Shown here piece by piece: positions 10,520 through 21,260 of a stretch of 64,000 nt of DNA. The stretch lies in NCBI GenBank assembly GCA_963575745.1, contig CAUYUJ010014757.1, positions 27,501-91,500 of the forward strand. The letters run 5' to 3'. The notes beneath the pieces are model-generated. The model saw only the letters and a list, made by a program, of their open reading frames with translations. It was not told where the DNA came from and did no database searches. Origin of the DNA: Prorocentrum cordatum. Taxonomy: Eukaryota; Sar; Dinophyceae; Prorocentrales; Prorocentraceae. The translations under genes and the position numbers were made by a program. Within the stretch, counting starts at the first letter, position 1, and each line of letters starts with the position of its first letter.

Positions 10520-11099
10520 GCCGTCTGGGCAGTGTAACGCACACCGTCCACATATAATGCTAACGGCAGCGGATAAGAACCATGCTCTTCTAAACATGAT
10601 TTCACCTTGGGGTGTTGCTTATAGCATTCAATTGCCATAACACTATCGAGATCATCCTCGCATCCGCACCGCAAAGCCTCCTGAAGATCAGCGGACTCTT
10701 TCACCTCAGATGCGATTGAATCACACACCTGCCTGAACAATATGTCTTTGCTGTGCTTATGCGCTGCCTTGCTTGAAAACGCAGGCACCCGAGCGAAATA
10801 GAACGGCCCTCCATCAGGCAAATGCTTGTCCATCTCTTTCTTGTACCTGCCCGATGACAACCCTGGATCCAATCCGAACGTGGACCATTTACCTCCTGGG
10901 GTATTGCACTTAGCGAGGTATCCACATATTATGCAAAAATCTTTTGCCGTCAGTTTTTTGCACGATGCCCAAACTGTTAGCAAAATCTCAAATGCCTTGG
11001 TACCTGCGAGCCGTAAATCAGCCCCATCTGCTCTGCGTATATAAGGGAGTTTCGGTACACGGGCGCGTCTGGGGCGGCTTGTTCGTTTGGGGGCCATCG
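10520..11099 (-). CDS. First exon of DDE-transposase-like gene
   Basis: It starts at ATG 11099 with MAPKRTSRPRRARVPKLPYI, a basic N-terminus suited to DNA binding or nuclear import, and ends around SYPLPLALYVDGVRYTAQTA GR. YVDGV is the likely first catalytic Asp position. Compared with family members I remember, the segment between AGR and INLMSHKRH is shortened or lost here, which may mean a decayed copy. The stop at 10504 is intronic read-through. The gene lies inside the 18.9-kb inverted-repeat interval, on the same strand as the split gene. Confidence 0.6.
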
Positions 11100-12179
11100 C
11101 GTTGATAGCTAATTGGCTGCAGAACAAAAAAGATATGACAAGCAGAGCGTGATACTCCCGCGGGCATCTGCATTATTGACAGAGGTTGCCACTCCATCCG
11201 CTTGCACCTTTTTCGGCTGTGTTGTAGATTGCATTGTATGTTGCGGATGTTTGTCAACACTACATCATGATGTAAATCAATTGCTTGCTCCAAGTTGAAT
11301 GGTAGATGCTTGCGTGCTGGTGCAACCGATCTTCTGCAATAACTCATGCGTGCAGCGATGGAGTGTCACGTCGCACCGTGAGCGCCACCGAAACAGGGTG
11401 ACCGAGAGCAGGTGCCCGATCGCATGGTCGGCATGACCACCCCGCACGTGAAACTCTCTCGAAGACCCCAGTTCTAAGAGGAGGCCGCCGCACACTGTGT
11501 ATCTCTTACACACGTGGCCTATGACTGACCAAGTCTCACGTGCCAATCGAGCAAAGCGCAGCCCACTTCGTTGCGGCAAACTAGCTCACTAGCAGAAATA
11601 CCATAGCCGTGGCGATGTCCCCCCTTCCATACCTTGTCTCTGATATGTTATCTTTCTCCCCATTCGTCTGTCCCCTCTTTGCCTGTCAAGTAGGCGCGCT
11701 CTGCTGAAAAAAGACTGTGCACGACGTTCTACTTTATGTCGGGGCATCGGATTTCACAAAATTACGGTTAAAACCAGGACCCCCAAACAGAATTCCATTC
11801 CCCCCAAATTCATACGGAACTCATACGGAACTCATACGGTACTCATACGGTACTCATACGGTGCCGTTTGTATGTAAAAACACATGGTTTCGTACACATT
11901 CATACGGAACTCATACGGGTCACATTCATACGGAATTCATACGGCACATTTCGGGGGTCGGACCCTGGATTCTCATGAACACGTGAAAGGGTTCGCCGCC
12001 GACAGTGGAACGTCGAGCCGACTTACCAGCGCGTTCACAAAATGCGTGCTAGCACAGTCGCGCCCTCGGCCAGATTGAGATCTGAACAAAGTTTCTTGGA
12101 TGTGGGCCAGGCTTCTGAATTTAGGATCTGAGCGGTTTGGCAAACATCCCCCGATTTCAGATCAGTTTCAGATCAGACC
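11100..12179. repeat. Gene-free stretch with CATACGGAACT minisatellite
   Basis: At 11813-11955 there are about nine units of CATACGGAACT or CATACGGTACT, several perfect and in tandem. The 11-bp unit differs by one or two bases from the CATACGCAACT array in the intron at 12390-12619. The rest of the stretch shows nothing recognisable. Confidence 0.75.
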
Positions 12180-12389
12180 TCAATCTGCCTCAGTCTTCTG
12201 TTTGCGACGTCGCTTCTTCGCGCCGCCTCCCTCACTCGCATCGGGCGCCTTGGGGTTCATCTTCATGATCTCTTCCTCCCTGGACTGCTGCTGGCGAACG
12301 AGAGTGCGCGCCTCCACCAGCAGCATGTCGACCTCGTTCTTCCACTTGTTGACCTTCTGGCAATCGGTCTCGAACTGGGCGGACGAAAC
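12180..12389 (-). CDS. Terminal exon (4) of the coiled-coil gene
   Basis: The acceptor is AGCCCAG|GTTTCG. The 69 codons start VSSAQFETDCQKVNKWKNEV and end in a basic tail, GGAKKRRRKQKTEAD, then a stop. Phase 0 matches the donor of exon 3. The Lys/Arg tail is a likely nuclear signal. It follows a 230-nt intron that contains the inverted minisatellite. Confidence 0.65.
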   Translation of the reverse strand, partial: VSSAQFETDCQKVNKWKNEVDMLLVEARTLVRQQQSREEEIMKMNPKAPDASEGGGAKKRRRKQKTEAD

Positions 12390-12418
12390 CTGGGCTGTCA
12401 TCACATGCATATGCAGCT

Positions 12419-12585
12419 CGTACGCAATTCATACGCAACTCATACGCAACTCATACGCAACTCATACGCAACTCATACGCAACTCATACGCAACTCATAC
12501 GCAACTCATACGCAACTCATACGCAAACTCATACGCGTATGAGTTGCGTATGAGTTGCGTATGAGTTGCGTATGAGTTGCGCGTG
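12419..12585. repeat. Inverted 11-bp minisatellite inside an intron
   Basis: About ten direct units of CATACGCAACT (12426-12535) meet four units of the reverse complement (to about 12582) at the centre ACGCGT. The RNA of either strand can fold into a long hairpin. The array fills most of the intron at 12390-12619. Confidence 0.85.
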
Positions 12586-12619
12586 GGAGTGGTCGGATTG
12601 TGTGTTATGTATGTATCAC

Positions 12620-12691
12620 CTGCTTCTTGTAGTCCGTTTCGGACATGCTCATCACCTTCTGCACGCCATCCTCCTGGATGAGGTTCCTCAC
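12620..12691 (-). CDS. Exon 3 of the coiled-coil gene
   Basis: The acceptor is TTTCGCAG|GTGAGG and the donor CAG|GTGATAC. The 24 codons read VRNLIQEDGVQKVMSMSETD YKKQ. Both ends are phase 0, so the exon fits between exons 2 and 4. It is too short to find except by its splice sites and composition. Confidence 0.6.
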
Positions 12692-12819
12692 CTGCGAAAG
12701 CAAACGCTAATCATATTGAACCCGCATGTAAACGCCAGCACACACAGGTCAGACACCGGATGTCGGAGCGGACACATCAGATGCGGCACGACAACAAACA
12801 TAACTAAGGCTCCAATCAG

Positions 12820-12990
12820 ATTCCTCCTCCCCCTCGTCCTCCTCCTCCCTCCTCTTCCATCTGTGGAATGTAACTCTCATCTGTGTTACTATCCCTCATT
12901 GTCATCCTCCTCCTCTCTTCTTTATCTTCTCCTCCTCTATTCATTTTCTTTCTCCTCCTCTTCCTCTTCCACCTCCTCCTCACCTCCCCT
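12820..12990 (+). repeat. Impure (TCC)n in intron 2 of the coiled-coil gene
   Basis: CTCCTCCCC and CTCCTC units with TTATCT interruptions lie between exon 2 and exon 3 of the minus-strand gene. Confidence 0.7.
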
Positions 12991-13022
12991 CATGCTCACC
13001 TCCCTCCTCCTCGTTCTGTCAC

Positions 13023-15320
13023 ATCCTGGCTCAAGAGACTGGCCTTGGCCAAGGCCGAGTCCATCGGCTCCCGCAAGGCCTTCATCCTGGTCCAGGTCGG
13101 GTCCGTCTCGATGAACGTGTTCACGATGTCGGCCTGTCCCAGGGCCGTGGTGTAGTTGGACTTCGTCTGCCTGAACGTCTTGAGCCAATCTGGAGTCGTT
13201 GACTTGGGCCTCTTACCATCAGGGTCGGGACTCGGCTCTGCATCATCACCAGCTTCTCCGCGAGACGCAGTTGCCCTCCTGCGCGAGCCGCCTCTGCCCT
13301 CGTTGTCCTCTGGATTCGGAGCCTTCTCGCCCGTCTCAGCTGCAGCAGCCGCCTCTGCCTTACCGCTGTTCGACTTCTTCTTTGGAACTGGTGTCACCAA
13401 GGCAGCTGCCTCCTCTTCGGCCTCCCTGGCCCTCTTCCCGCTCAGCTTCGGATCAGCCTTGGCGCCATCCTCCGCATCCTGAAGCGCTCCAGCGTTCCCA
13501 TTTTGCATCCACGTCTCGTAGGTGTTCCACTCCTTGATGAACCTGTCGTTCAGCTGGTGCTTCACGTTGAGGAATTCCAGGTTCTTGCCCATGTTGCACC
13601 ATTTGACGTAGATAGAGCCAAGCAACACGCAGCTCGAGCAGTATCGAATTGCTATTGCTAGTCCCGTTGGCCCTCCTCCTTTCAGCCACGCAATCCTTCC
13701 GAGAGTGCAATATTCGCCATTCTTGGCTTCCTCCTTTATCATGCTTGTTTTCTTCTCGAACTTGACATCCTTCATCCACTTCTCGTGCATCTTCTTAGCC
13801 CACTTGCTTCTGAACGCCTTCTGGTTCTGCCAGCCCTTCTCCTGCGCGTACTCGTTTCGAAGTTGCTCGCTGGCAGCGAGTGCGCGGCGCCACCTGCCAC
13901 ACGCCTCGTTTCCCGCCGAGCTGTCGAGGGTGAACTTGTAGTCGTTGCTCTTGATCTTCTCGTAGTACTGATACTCCTGCTTGTCAAGGGCTGAGAGGTT
14001 TTTGAACCACTCGTCCTCGTCACCGTCGATACCATCTGCCAAGCTCTTCCACTTGGGGTCGCGGTCCTTGAGGCTGTTGACCTCTTTCAGCAGCGAGGAC
14101 TGGTAGAGGTCGCCGAGTCTCTGTTCCATTGCCTTCAGCGTTTCGACCTCGCAGTTAGGCCGCGACTCAGCTGCTTCGAGTTCGATGGTGCGGAGCTGCT
14201 CCTGCAATGTATCCATGAGCTGGCTCTTCTGCTGCACATCGGTTGGCATGCTGTCGGCGGCAGGCCGTGTATCGGACCGAGGAGTTGGTTGGGGAGCGGG
14301 CTGAGGAACAGGTGCAGGATGGATCTTGCTCAGCTTTTCATCGTCACTGTCGCAACGCTTCTGTAGTTTTTCATCGTCGCTGCAGCACTGCGATTCATGC
14401 TCTGGCCTCTCGTCAGCTCGGGATGCATGCAGATGCATATGCAGCTTGTGCTTGGGGCTCTCGGGCATGTGCAGGGTCGCTCTGTTGCGCTCCCGTACTG
14501 GAGCCGCCGAGTCATTCAAGGAAGCCGTTGGCGTCGGAGGTGGCGGTGCTGCCCAACGCTCCATCGCAGCATTCCTCCTCTTAAGAGCCTCCAGTTCCTT
14601 CTTGTGAGCATCGGCCTCTTCCCTAGCTGCGAGCATCGCAGCATTCAAACGCTCGATTTCCTCTCGCTTCTTCTGCCTCTCCGCCTTTCGCTGGTCTTTC
14701 TCCTCACGGCGCTGCAGCCTGGCTCTCTCTTTCTCCGCCTTGGCCCTCTCTTCCGCCGCCTCCTGAAGAGCCTTTTGCTTCGCGAGCTCCTCGCGCTTCA
14801 TCGCCTCCTCCTTCTCCTGCTGCTGTCGCTTCAGCTCTGCTTCCCACTGCTCTCGTTCCTTCTTGGCCGCCTCCTGCTTCGCAAGAAGTTCCGCTTCCTT
14901 TTTCTTCTCTTCTTTCAGCTCCAAGGCAATGATATTATGCTGCTTGAGAATTGCTTCGTTCGCAAGGATCTCTTCTTCGGGCATGCCTTCGAACACAGAC
15001 GATACCGTAGATTGCTGGCTCAAAACCTCCTGTTCTCCGCCATGAATCTCCTGAGCTAGGCGCGCCGCCCTCGCTGGTGAACCCTCCTCTGTATCCGATC
15101 CGTCAGAGCTGCCCACGGTGCCGCCATCGAGCGTTGCCCATGGCCCCTCTTCCTTCACGTTCTCCTCTGGTGCACGGGCCTCCTCTGCCTCCTTGCGCCT
15201 CTCGAACTCCTGTAAGGCGCGCTTCTGCTCTTCGAAGAATTGCTCCGCCTCACCCTTCTCGAGCTGGCGGTCCGTCACGGCCTCCAAGTGTTCCTTGAAC
15301 TTCTGCGCAGCAGCCGCCTC
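13023..15320 (-). CDS. Exon 2 of a long coiled-coil gene of unknown role
   Basis: The acceptor is CCCGCCAG|GAGGCG; the end is either the canonical GAT|GTGACAG (13023) or a GA-type donor three bases earlier, and both keep phase 0. The 766 codons begin EAAAAQKFKEHLEAVTDRQL. A long charged coiled coil follows (rich in KEREQWEAELKRQQQEKEEA-type heptads) over about residues 100-300, then a low-complexity linker, then a second folded part with YQYYEKIKSNDYKF and QNQKAFRSKWAKKMHEKWMK, GRIAWLKGGGP, and near the end DWLKTFRQTKSNYTTALGQA. No catalytic motif is seen. It resembles large charged dinoflagellate proteins of unknown function. The joined fragment of exons 1-4 is about 956 residues with the N-terminus open. 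Confidence 0.7.
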
Positions 15321-15406
15321 CTGGCGGGCAAGAGGGCTGGAGGAAACGACTGAGGGCAGGCGCAGGCGAGAAGCCAACAGGGGACATATGGCTTGGAGGG
15401 GCTTAC

Positions 15407-15696
15407 GTATCTGGAAAGCAGTCGGTCTCCAACGTATCGCCCCCTCCACTGCCTGTCCTCTGGTCGCCCCGCCGACGTCCTTCCCCTCGAGGTTCCCGCC
15501 CTCTCCCCCTCAGGTGCCTGCTCAAGCATCGATGCAGCACCCTCGGGGAACTGCGGTGGTGCTTGGCCAGGTTGACCTGGAAGTGTAGTAGGGGCACCGC
15601 TGTCCGAGTCGACGAGCCCCTGCGAGTCTCTCTGGAAGAATGGTGCCTGCGAGTCGTCCTGAGTCTCCCCGTCCTTCGGGGATAGCACGCGTGCGT
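15407..15696 (-). CDS. Upstream exon (1) of the coiled-coil gene
   Basis: The acceptor is TTTTGCAG|ACGCACGC and the donor TAC|GTAAGC. The frame reads DARVLSPKDGETQDDSQAPF and ends GRYVGDRLLSRY. It joins exon 2 in phase 0 across an 86-nt intron. It is hydrophilic and probably disordered. At least one further exon must lie upstream because the exon starts inside a codon; none was identified between 15697 and 17464. Confidence 0.55.
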
Positions 15697-16991
15697 CTGC
15701 AAAACAAAAACAACTCCCTCCTGTTCTCCTCTTCCCTCTCCTCCACCATCCCCTCAACATTAGGAAGCAGTCTCCCCCCTCCGACGAGCACGGCACCGCA
15801 CTAGGATTGCCCACCGCACAGATGCCCGCATTGGTGCAAGTAGCCAGTCGGGGTTCATGGGTCTTGGAATACAGTCAGGGTCTGCAACCCCGATTCTGTC
15901 GTGAGTTTTTCGAGCTCATCACCTGGATGCAGTTTCCTTTCATTGTGTGAATGCGTATGCGCTCTCTCTCTCTCATTCTTTTTGGAATACCAGTACTTAT
16001 GCACACGTATATGGGCATGCGTACGTCTCCTCCTCATCAACCCCATCTTCTCACCTACCCAACCGTTCTTCTGCACCCGACCTCTCTCCACCTAATCTCT
16101 AAGTTCAGTGGACAGCAATCCTTGGCGTGCGCCATGCTCCAGTCCCCAGGCTGCTGGAGCGCCGTCTCGCGACGCATGCGCCGCGGACGTGTATAGGGGG
16201 GCGCGCGCGATGGCGCGCCTCGCTCAGACATGAGCTCAATTCGATCCGAAGACAGCGAAATCAACAGACCACGGATGACAGTTCCGATCGGGGGAATTGA
16301 ATATATGCATACCCCCGTGGGCATTCACGATGACCTTGGTCTATCAAAAACACTCGGGGCCCAGACGCGTGTAAACCGGAGGTGCTGATCTCGTGTATGT
16401 GTATTTCGAGCCGTCCAGACGAGTCGACGAGATGTGTCCCCAGAGCGATATCAAACCACATCATTTGCATATGTGAATGGGCCCTACTGAACGCCCTGCG
16501 CGTTTCATATCGCGGACGGCACGGTGCGTGTTTCGATCGGCCTCCCAGGGCCCACCCAGTAGGGCACAGCACGGCACGTCGTCGACAGCGAGAGGTGCAT
16601 ATCTTTCATGGGAGATGGGATCGTTATGACATGATCTAAGTGAGGCTTGTCGGAAGGAAGGGCCAGGAGGGTTAGGGTGAGAGGTCAGAAGAAACAGACG
16701 AGGAAGGCATATGGGGCCAGCAGGACGGAGGATCATGTTACGAACAGCCGCGCTCCACGATCCGTTGGCAACGCCTGCGAACACCAAGCCACGGCACAAG
16801 CACCAGGAGGCATCCTCGTCCTCTCCTCCTCCTCCTCCTCCTCCTCCTCCTTCTCCTCCTCCTCCTCCTCCTCCTCCTCCTCCTCCCCCTCCTCCTCCTT
16901 CATGTTCTCTCCTTCCCGTTTCCTCCTCCTCCTCCTCTTCCTCCTCCTTCTCATCGTTGCCTTTGGTGCCTGCTCGACGCACGACCGCCTC
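15697..16991. other. No gene recognised; TCC microsatellite at 16820-16960
   Basis: The first part of this stretch should contain the missing first exon(s) of the coiled-coil gene, but none can be picked with confidence. At 16820-16960 there are about 140 bp of TCC units with CCC and TTC interruptions. Confidence 0.5.
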
Positions 16992-17113
16992 ATGCGGTGA
17001 TGACCGAGACGGCAAGGATGAAGTTCCAGTGCACGTGGTGGTTCACCTCGTAGACCGCATCGTTGAGTGTCACGGTCACAGTGCCGACCACGTAAGTAGT
17101 AAAATCCATGCAT
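16992..17113 (-). CDS. Possible short terminal exon
   Basis: A minus-strand frame reads VVGTVTVTLNDAVYEVNHHV then HWNFILAVSVITA and stops at 16990-16992. Composition is protein-like, but no convincing acceptor was found. It is listed because it differs from the repeats around it. Confidence 0.2.
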
Positions 17114-17464
17114 ACAGGCGCCACCTCATGCACCCGACACGTTAGCAATTTTACGTGATGCTCGACAACGCCTAAAGGCAAATGCAAACCAATAGAGATC
17201 CCCACGACATGTTGCTCTTGCACGCGCTCGTGGCACATAGGCTCATGCATGTTTACCCTGACACCCTTTACACGTGTGTGGCGTTCTTCCTCTCCTTCCT
17301 TCTCTTCCTCCTCCACAAATCCCCATTCAGCTCTAACCAGGCGGCCTGGAATCTAGCAAACACAAACACATCTCTGCGTGCCCTCGTCGAATGCTCACCG
17401 ATGGCTCCAGCTGTTCGCGTCGCCCATGCCGTTGCTTCTGCCTCCTCACCAAACCCCCTCCCGC

Positions 17465-18387
17465 CTAGCCGAACAGTCCACTGCCCATGCTGCTGTCGTC
17501 GTCGCTGGAGTTGCTCTTCGGCCTCTTCTGGCGCTCCGTCCCGCTGCTTGCACCGACGGCATCGTCGGACTCCCTCTTCCTGGCGCTGCCTCCAGCTGCC
17601 TGCTCCGACGACATCGTGAGCGGCTGTCTCTCGTGAGCAGCTGGCTTGCCTTTCGTGACTGGAGTGGGCGGGTCCTCCTCGTCTTCCTCGTCTTCCTCGT
17701 CTTCCGCCGTCGGAGAATCGGGCTTCTCCTCAGCGGGCTTCTCATCAGCGGCGGCGGCCGATGGCTTCTTGGCTGCTGGCTTCTTTCGAGCGGGCACCTC
17801 TTCCTCTTCTGAAGACTCATCCTCTTCCTCCTGAGCATCGTCCTTTTGATCTGGCTTGTCATCGTCTGGTTGATCTTTCTCATCGTCGTCTGGTTGATCC
17901 TGCTCATCCTTCTGGGCCGATGCTTTTGGTACTGCTGCAGCTGGCCGCTTCATCTTCGCCGTCACCGCTGTCTCTGTTTTGATGTAGTCGGCCTTTCTCT
18001 CCTCGAACCCTTTTTTGTCAAGCGTGCCAGCTGCTACCTGCTTTGCGAGCTCGGTCATCAATCTGCGCGGCTCTCGGAAGCACTCTTTCAATGTAAGTTG
18101 CCCAAACATCGAGGAACCCTTCCAGATAGCAAGAAAATGTTTGGCGCCTTTGTCGCGCGTGTATGCAGTGAGCGACCATTCATCTCCGTCGTGCCAAATC
18201 AAGTTGTTTGATCGTTTCTTGTCATCGGCCATCTTTTTCCAAGCCTCGCCAGTGATGCCAACAACCGCCCATGTGTCACCATTCTCCCACTTCGCCGTAA
18301 TCTCAGCATCATCTGAAGTGGCGATGTGCGATGCGGCGTAGTCGGGCGGCGTCTTCTTGCCCTTCTTCAGGCGGAAGGCTGCCTTCC
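17465..18387 (-). CDS. Terminal exon of an acidic KRPAA-type protein
   Basis: The acceptor is GACGGGCAG|GGAAGGC. The frame first gives a folded part (KAAFRLKKGKKTPPDYAASH; NGDTWAVVGITGEAWKKMAD; HFLAIWKGSSMFGQLTLKEC) and then MKRPAAAVPKASAQK, long Asp/Glu-rich stretches (QPDDDEKDQPDDD, EEEDESSEEEE), KKPAAKKPSAAAADEKPAEE and a Ser/Asp tail ending SMGSGLFG. Alternating acidic and KPAA blocks suggest a nuclear or chromatin-associated protein, but this is inference from composition. The dispersed repeat at 18398-18955 lies in the preceding intron. Likely upstream exons are at 19295-19370, 19535-19617, 20407-20600 and 20850-21050. Confidence 0.65.
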
Positions 18388-18397
18388 CTGCCCGTCG

Positions 18398-18955
18398 CAC
18401 GAATCCCGCCAGCCCTCTCTGTCCTCAACACCCTTCTTCCCCTTCGGGGAGAGATATCCCCCCCCCTACCCCCTCCCCCTGGACCTGGAGAGGCCGTTTC
18501 GCGGGTCGTCAGGGCGCCCAAGATGGTTCTTGGGAGGCTCATTTTTTGACACCCCTCACAGGGACCGTGGCCGTGGGGGAGGCGTGAAAAATGCTTTCGT
18601 CTTCTTTGACCGATCTCTTCCAAGATGGCCCCAAGAGCGTTCCCAAGGCACCCAAGAGCGCTCCCAAGACGGCTCCAAGACGGCCCAAGAGAGCCCCAAG
18701 ACGGCCCAAGCGGCGGCCAGCACGGCCCAAGAGGGCCCCAAGACGGCCCCAAGAGCGCCCAAGAGCGGCCCAAGAGAGCCCCCCAGTGGCTCCAAGACCG
18801 CCGCAAGGAGGAGCCAAAATGAAGTAGGTGGAGGTGGGAGAAGCAGGGGGGCATATGCGAGGGCAGGAGGAGGTACGCCCGAGAGCCACGGCATGCTTCG
18901 CAAAAGTATGGGCTGGTGGGAACACGCGAAGCGTGAAGAATTGAAACATTCATCG
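18398..18955 (+). repeat. Dispersed ~0.6-kb repeat, copy 2
   Basis: Same order of blocks as 4568-5165 (CTGGACCTGGAGAGGCC, CACCCCTCACAGGGACC, GCCCAAGACGG array, AAGCGTGAAGAAT). It is direct with respect to copy 1, about 13.8 kb away, and both are inside the 18.9-kb interval. Confidence 0.8.
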
Positions 18956-19139
18956 CTGATTTCAACGGGTTCCCCACGCCACCCTCCTATGAAACGTTCC
19001 TTCCAGCTTGTCCTCAAATTTACTTCAACCCTCCTCAGAATCCTCCCTGCTCTTTCAATCCTCTCTCCAATCTCCTCCTGGACAGTCTGGAATCGACAAT
19101 GCGCTGTTTCGCTGTCGAACGAGGAAGGGGAGGAGGGGG

Positions 19140-19285
19140 GAGGATGAGAAGGAGAAGGAGAAGGAGGAGGAGGAGGAGGAGGAGGAGGAGGAGGAGGAGG
19201 AGAGGAGCAGGAGGAGGAGGAGGACAGAGAGGAGGAGGGTGAAGAGATGGAGGAGGAGGAGGAGGAGGAGGAGGAAGAAGAGGAC
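19140..19285 (+). repeat. (GGA)n microsatellite
   Basis: GGAGAAGGA and GGA units over about 145 bp, next to the small exon at 19295-19370. Confidence 0.8.
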
Positions 19286-19294
19286 GCAGCAACC

Positions 19295-19370
19295 GTCCCC
19301 TTCGAGCCTTCTTGATCTTGTCCCACTGGTAGAAGTAACCGTCGTCCATGCACTTGTCGTCCTGCCCTTC
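19295..19370 (-). CDS. Small exon candidate (DDGYFYQWDKIKKARRG)
   Basis: The minus-strand frame reads DDKCMDDGYFYQWDKIKKAR RG, a composition clearly different from the flanking TCC/GGA arrays. Possible borders are GGGCAG|GACGAC and CGAAG|GGGACG. Probably an exon of the gene ending at 17465. Confidence 0.4.
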
Positions 19371-19376
19371 CCAGCC

Positions 19377-19510
19377 AACTTCCTCCTCCTCCTCTGCCTC
19401 CTCCTCCTCCTCCTGCTTCTCCTTACTCCTTCATTTTTCGTCCCTCCTCGTCCCTCCTCCTCTCCTCCTTCCTTCCTCCTCTCATCTTCTCCCCCTCCTC
19501 TTCCTCCTCC
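19377..19510 (+). repeat. (TCC)n microsatellite
   Basis: TCC and CTC units with TTC and TCA interruptions directly follow the exon candidate at 19295-19370 in plus coordinates. Confidence 0.8.
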
Positions 19511-19534
19511 TTCTTCTCGATCTCACTCTTCTAT

Positions 19535-19617
19535 GCCTGTATCCTCTGCACCCTCGTCCCCCCCCCTATCTCCAAGAGCTCGCTGAAGTGCGTCTTGAAC
19601 CAGGCTGGTGGAGATGT
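19535..19617 (-). CDS. Small exon candidate (SPPAWFKTHFSELLE)
   Basis: The acceptor is GGTGCGCAG|GGACGG. One frame reads DGRTWTSPPAWFKTHFSELL E, which looks more protein-like than the alternative DMDISTSLVQDALQRAL. The end runs into a G-rich tract. Assigned by position to the gene ending at 17465. Confidence 0.35.
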
Positions 19618-20406
19618 CCATGTCCGCCCGTCCCTGCGCACCGGTTGGGGGGAGTGGCGCTAGCTTTGACTCCTCTCCTCTGCCTCCCCTAAGAAACAGT
19701 GCAAACAGCAGGCATGAAGACACTTGCACAATTTGCCGTGGCCTGAGACAGCGATAAACATGAATTGATGAAGTGAGGGTGAGACAAATCGAGAGGGAGG
19801 GAGAGGGAGGGAGAGAGAGAGAGAGAGCACACCCAGCCTGCACTTGATGCGCATCTGGCTGATGTGTCGCAGGAGCGCTCTGATCCGACGGCCCCATTCG
19901 AATGAGGCGCCGCATCCCCGCATCGGGGACATCAAGCTGCGACGACCGACTCCACCGACAACGATGGCGACGGCGACGAGCATCGACGACGAGGCCGACG
20001 ATCGCCGACGACGGCAGTTAACGGTGACGACGGCCAACGTCGACAAACGACGGCGACGACCGATGCAGCTCCAGTCCTTTGCTTCCCTCGTCTGCTCTTA
20101 CCGTCGCTATCGTCGCTGCCGACTCGTCTTCGTGAAAACCCTCGGCCCGCATGCTTGCCTAAATCATTTCAGCTTTGAATCTCTCTCTCTCACTCTCTCT
20201 CTCTCTCTCTCTCATCTCTGTCTCCTTCCCTCTTGATTTCTATCCCCCCCCAATGTCCCATTTCTCTTTCTCTCTCATTCTGTTTCGCTCCCTCCCCCTC
20301 CGCAGCACTCACCTTCTACCTTGTTCGCCCGAATCCCCACGTGCTTCGCTCCCTTTTTTCATCCTCTCGTCATGGACCTCGCCACGGCGGAAACGGCGGA
20401 AGCCCC
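19618..20406. other. No exon supported; GA and CT dinucleotide runs
   Basis: (GA)n near 19796-19827, CGACGG-rich impure repeats at 19960-20070, (CT)n at 20178-20216. Nothing else recognised. Confidence 0.5.
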
Positions 20407-20600
20407 TTGAATGCTCTTCGCCGTCTCCTTCGCCCACGACTCCGTCGTGGCGTCGAGGGCCCACTCGGCCTCGTTCTGCCTCGCCACGGCCACCAGCATG
20501 TCGGAGAGCTCAACCCTGTTGAACTGCTCCGCTGGATGGATGGCCTCCCTGATCCCTTTGATCAGCGACTTCTGCGCCACGATCTTGGTCGGGTTCATCG
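20407..20600 (-). CDS. Exon candidate, unidentified
   Basis: The minus-strand frame reads DPMNPTKIVAQKSLIKGIRE, then AIHPAEQFNRVELSDMLVAV, ARQNEAEWALDATTESWAKE and ends KSIQG at a GGGGCT junction. The acceptor may be CCGCGAG|GACCCG. Helical composition; no known motif. Probably belongs to the gene ending at 17465. Confidence 0.45.
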
Positions 20601-20849
20601 GGTCCTCGCGGCGACAGGGAGGAACGACATGGGCGTAGGGATCGAGGGGGAGATCACAGGAACAGTCGAGCTGAGACGAAAGTAGCGGCAGGGGGGAGAT
20701 CGAAAGATAAATCTTAGGGGAGAGGAGGGACAAGAGAGCGAGAGAGAGAGAGAGAGAGAAGAACACACATATTGAGAACAACTGATGGCGGTGCGCAGCG
20801 GTGAGGAGGGGGAGGAGGATGCAGCGTTTGAGTGGATAAGGTCTAGATC

Positions 20850-21050
20850 GTGTCGTCCTCCCCACCACCCTTCCGTGCCCGATCCTCGAGCTCCGTCGTG
20901 TAGTCAACGAATTCGGGCGAGACGATCTCGCGAAGCAGGCATCGCTCAAGGCGCGAGGCCGCCCCCTCGGGCGGATGCTTCTTTGTCTTGCCCACGCCGC
21001 CCGCCGCGGCAGCCAAAATGGCTGCTGCGGCGACGCGCAACCCCAACACC
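20850..21050 (-). CDS. Exon candidate, unidentified
   Basis: The minus-strand frame gives VGKTKKHPPEGAASRLERCL, then LREIVSPEFVDYTTELEDRA and RKGGGEDD. The upstream part AAAAILAAAAGGVG could be coding or intronic. Possible first exon of the gene ending at 17465. The DNA at 21009-21021 is identical on the minus strand to AGCCATTTTGGCT, the core of the dinoflagellate spliced leader; see findings. Confidence 0.4.
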
Positions 21051-21214
21051 CTCTGATCCTCATTTTCGTACCTCTCCCTCTCCTCCTCATCTCCTCCTCA
21101 TCTCCCCATCCACCTCCTCCATCTCCTGATCCTGCCGAGGGTGAGGGGCGATACATAAAAATGTGTTTTTTTATGTATGAAGGCAGTTTGAGCCAAACTA
21201 ACACATAACCTAAC

Positions 21215-21260
21215 ACATCTACGTTCTACGATCTACGTTCTACGTTCCACGTTCTATGGT
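21215..21260 (+). repeat. Subterminal repeat, right copy (ATCTACGTTCTA motif)
   Basis: ACATCTACGTTCTACG followed by ATCTACGTTCTACG. Same orientation as 2486-2520, 40-80 bp inside the right inverted repeat. Confidence 0.6.

Noticed and set aside
12996-15449. Reading 12996-15449 as one continuous 817-residue protein
   Set aside because: The first ~43 codons use a non-ATG start and overlap the intron and exon 1 in another frame; splice sites at 15407, 15320 and 13023 give a better model.
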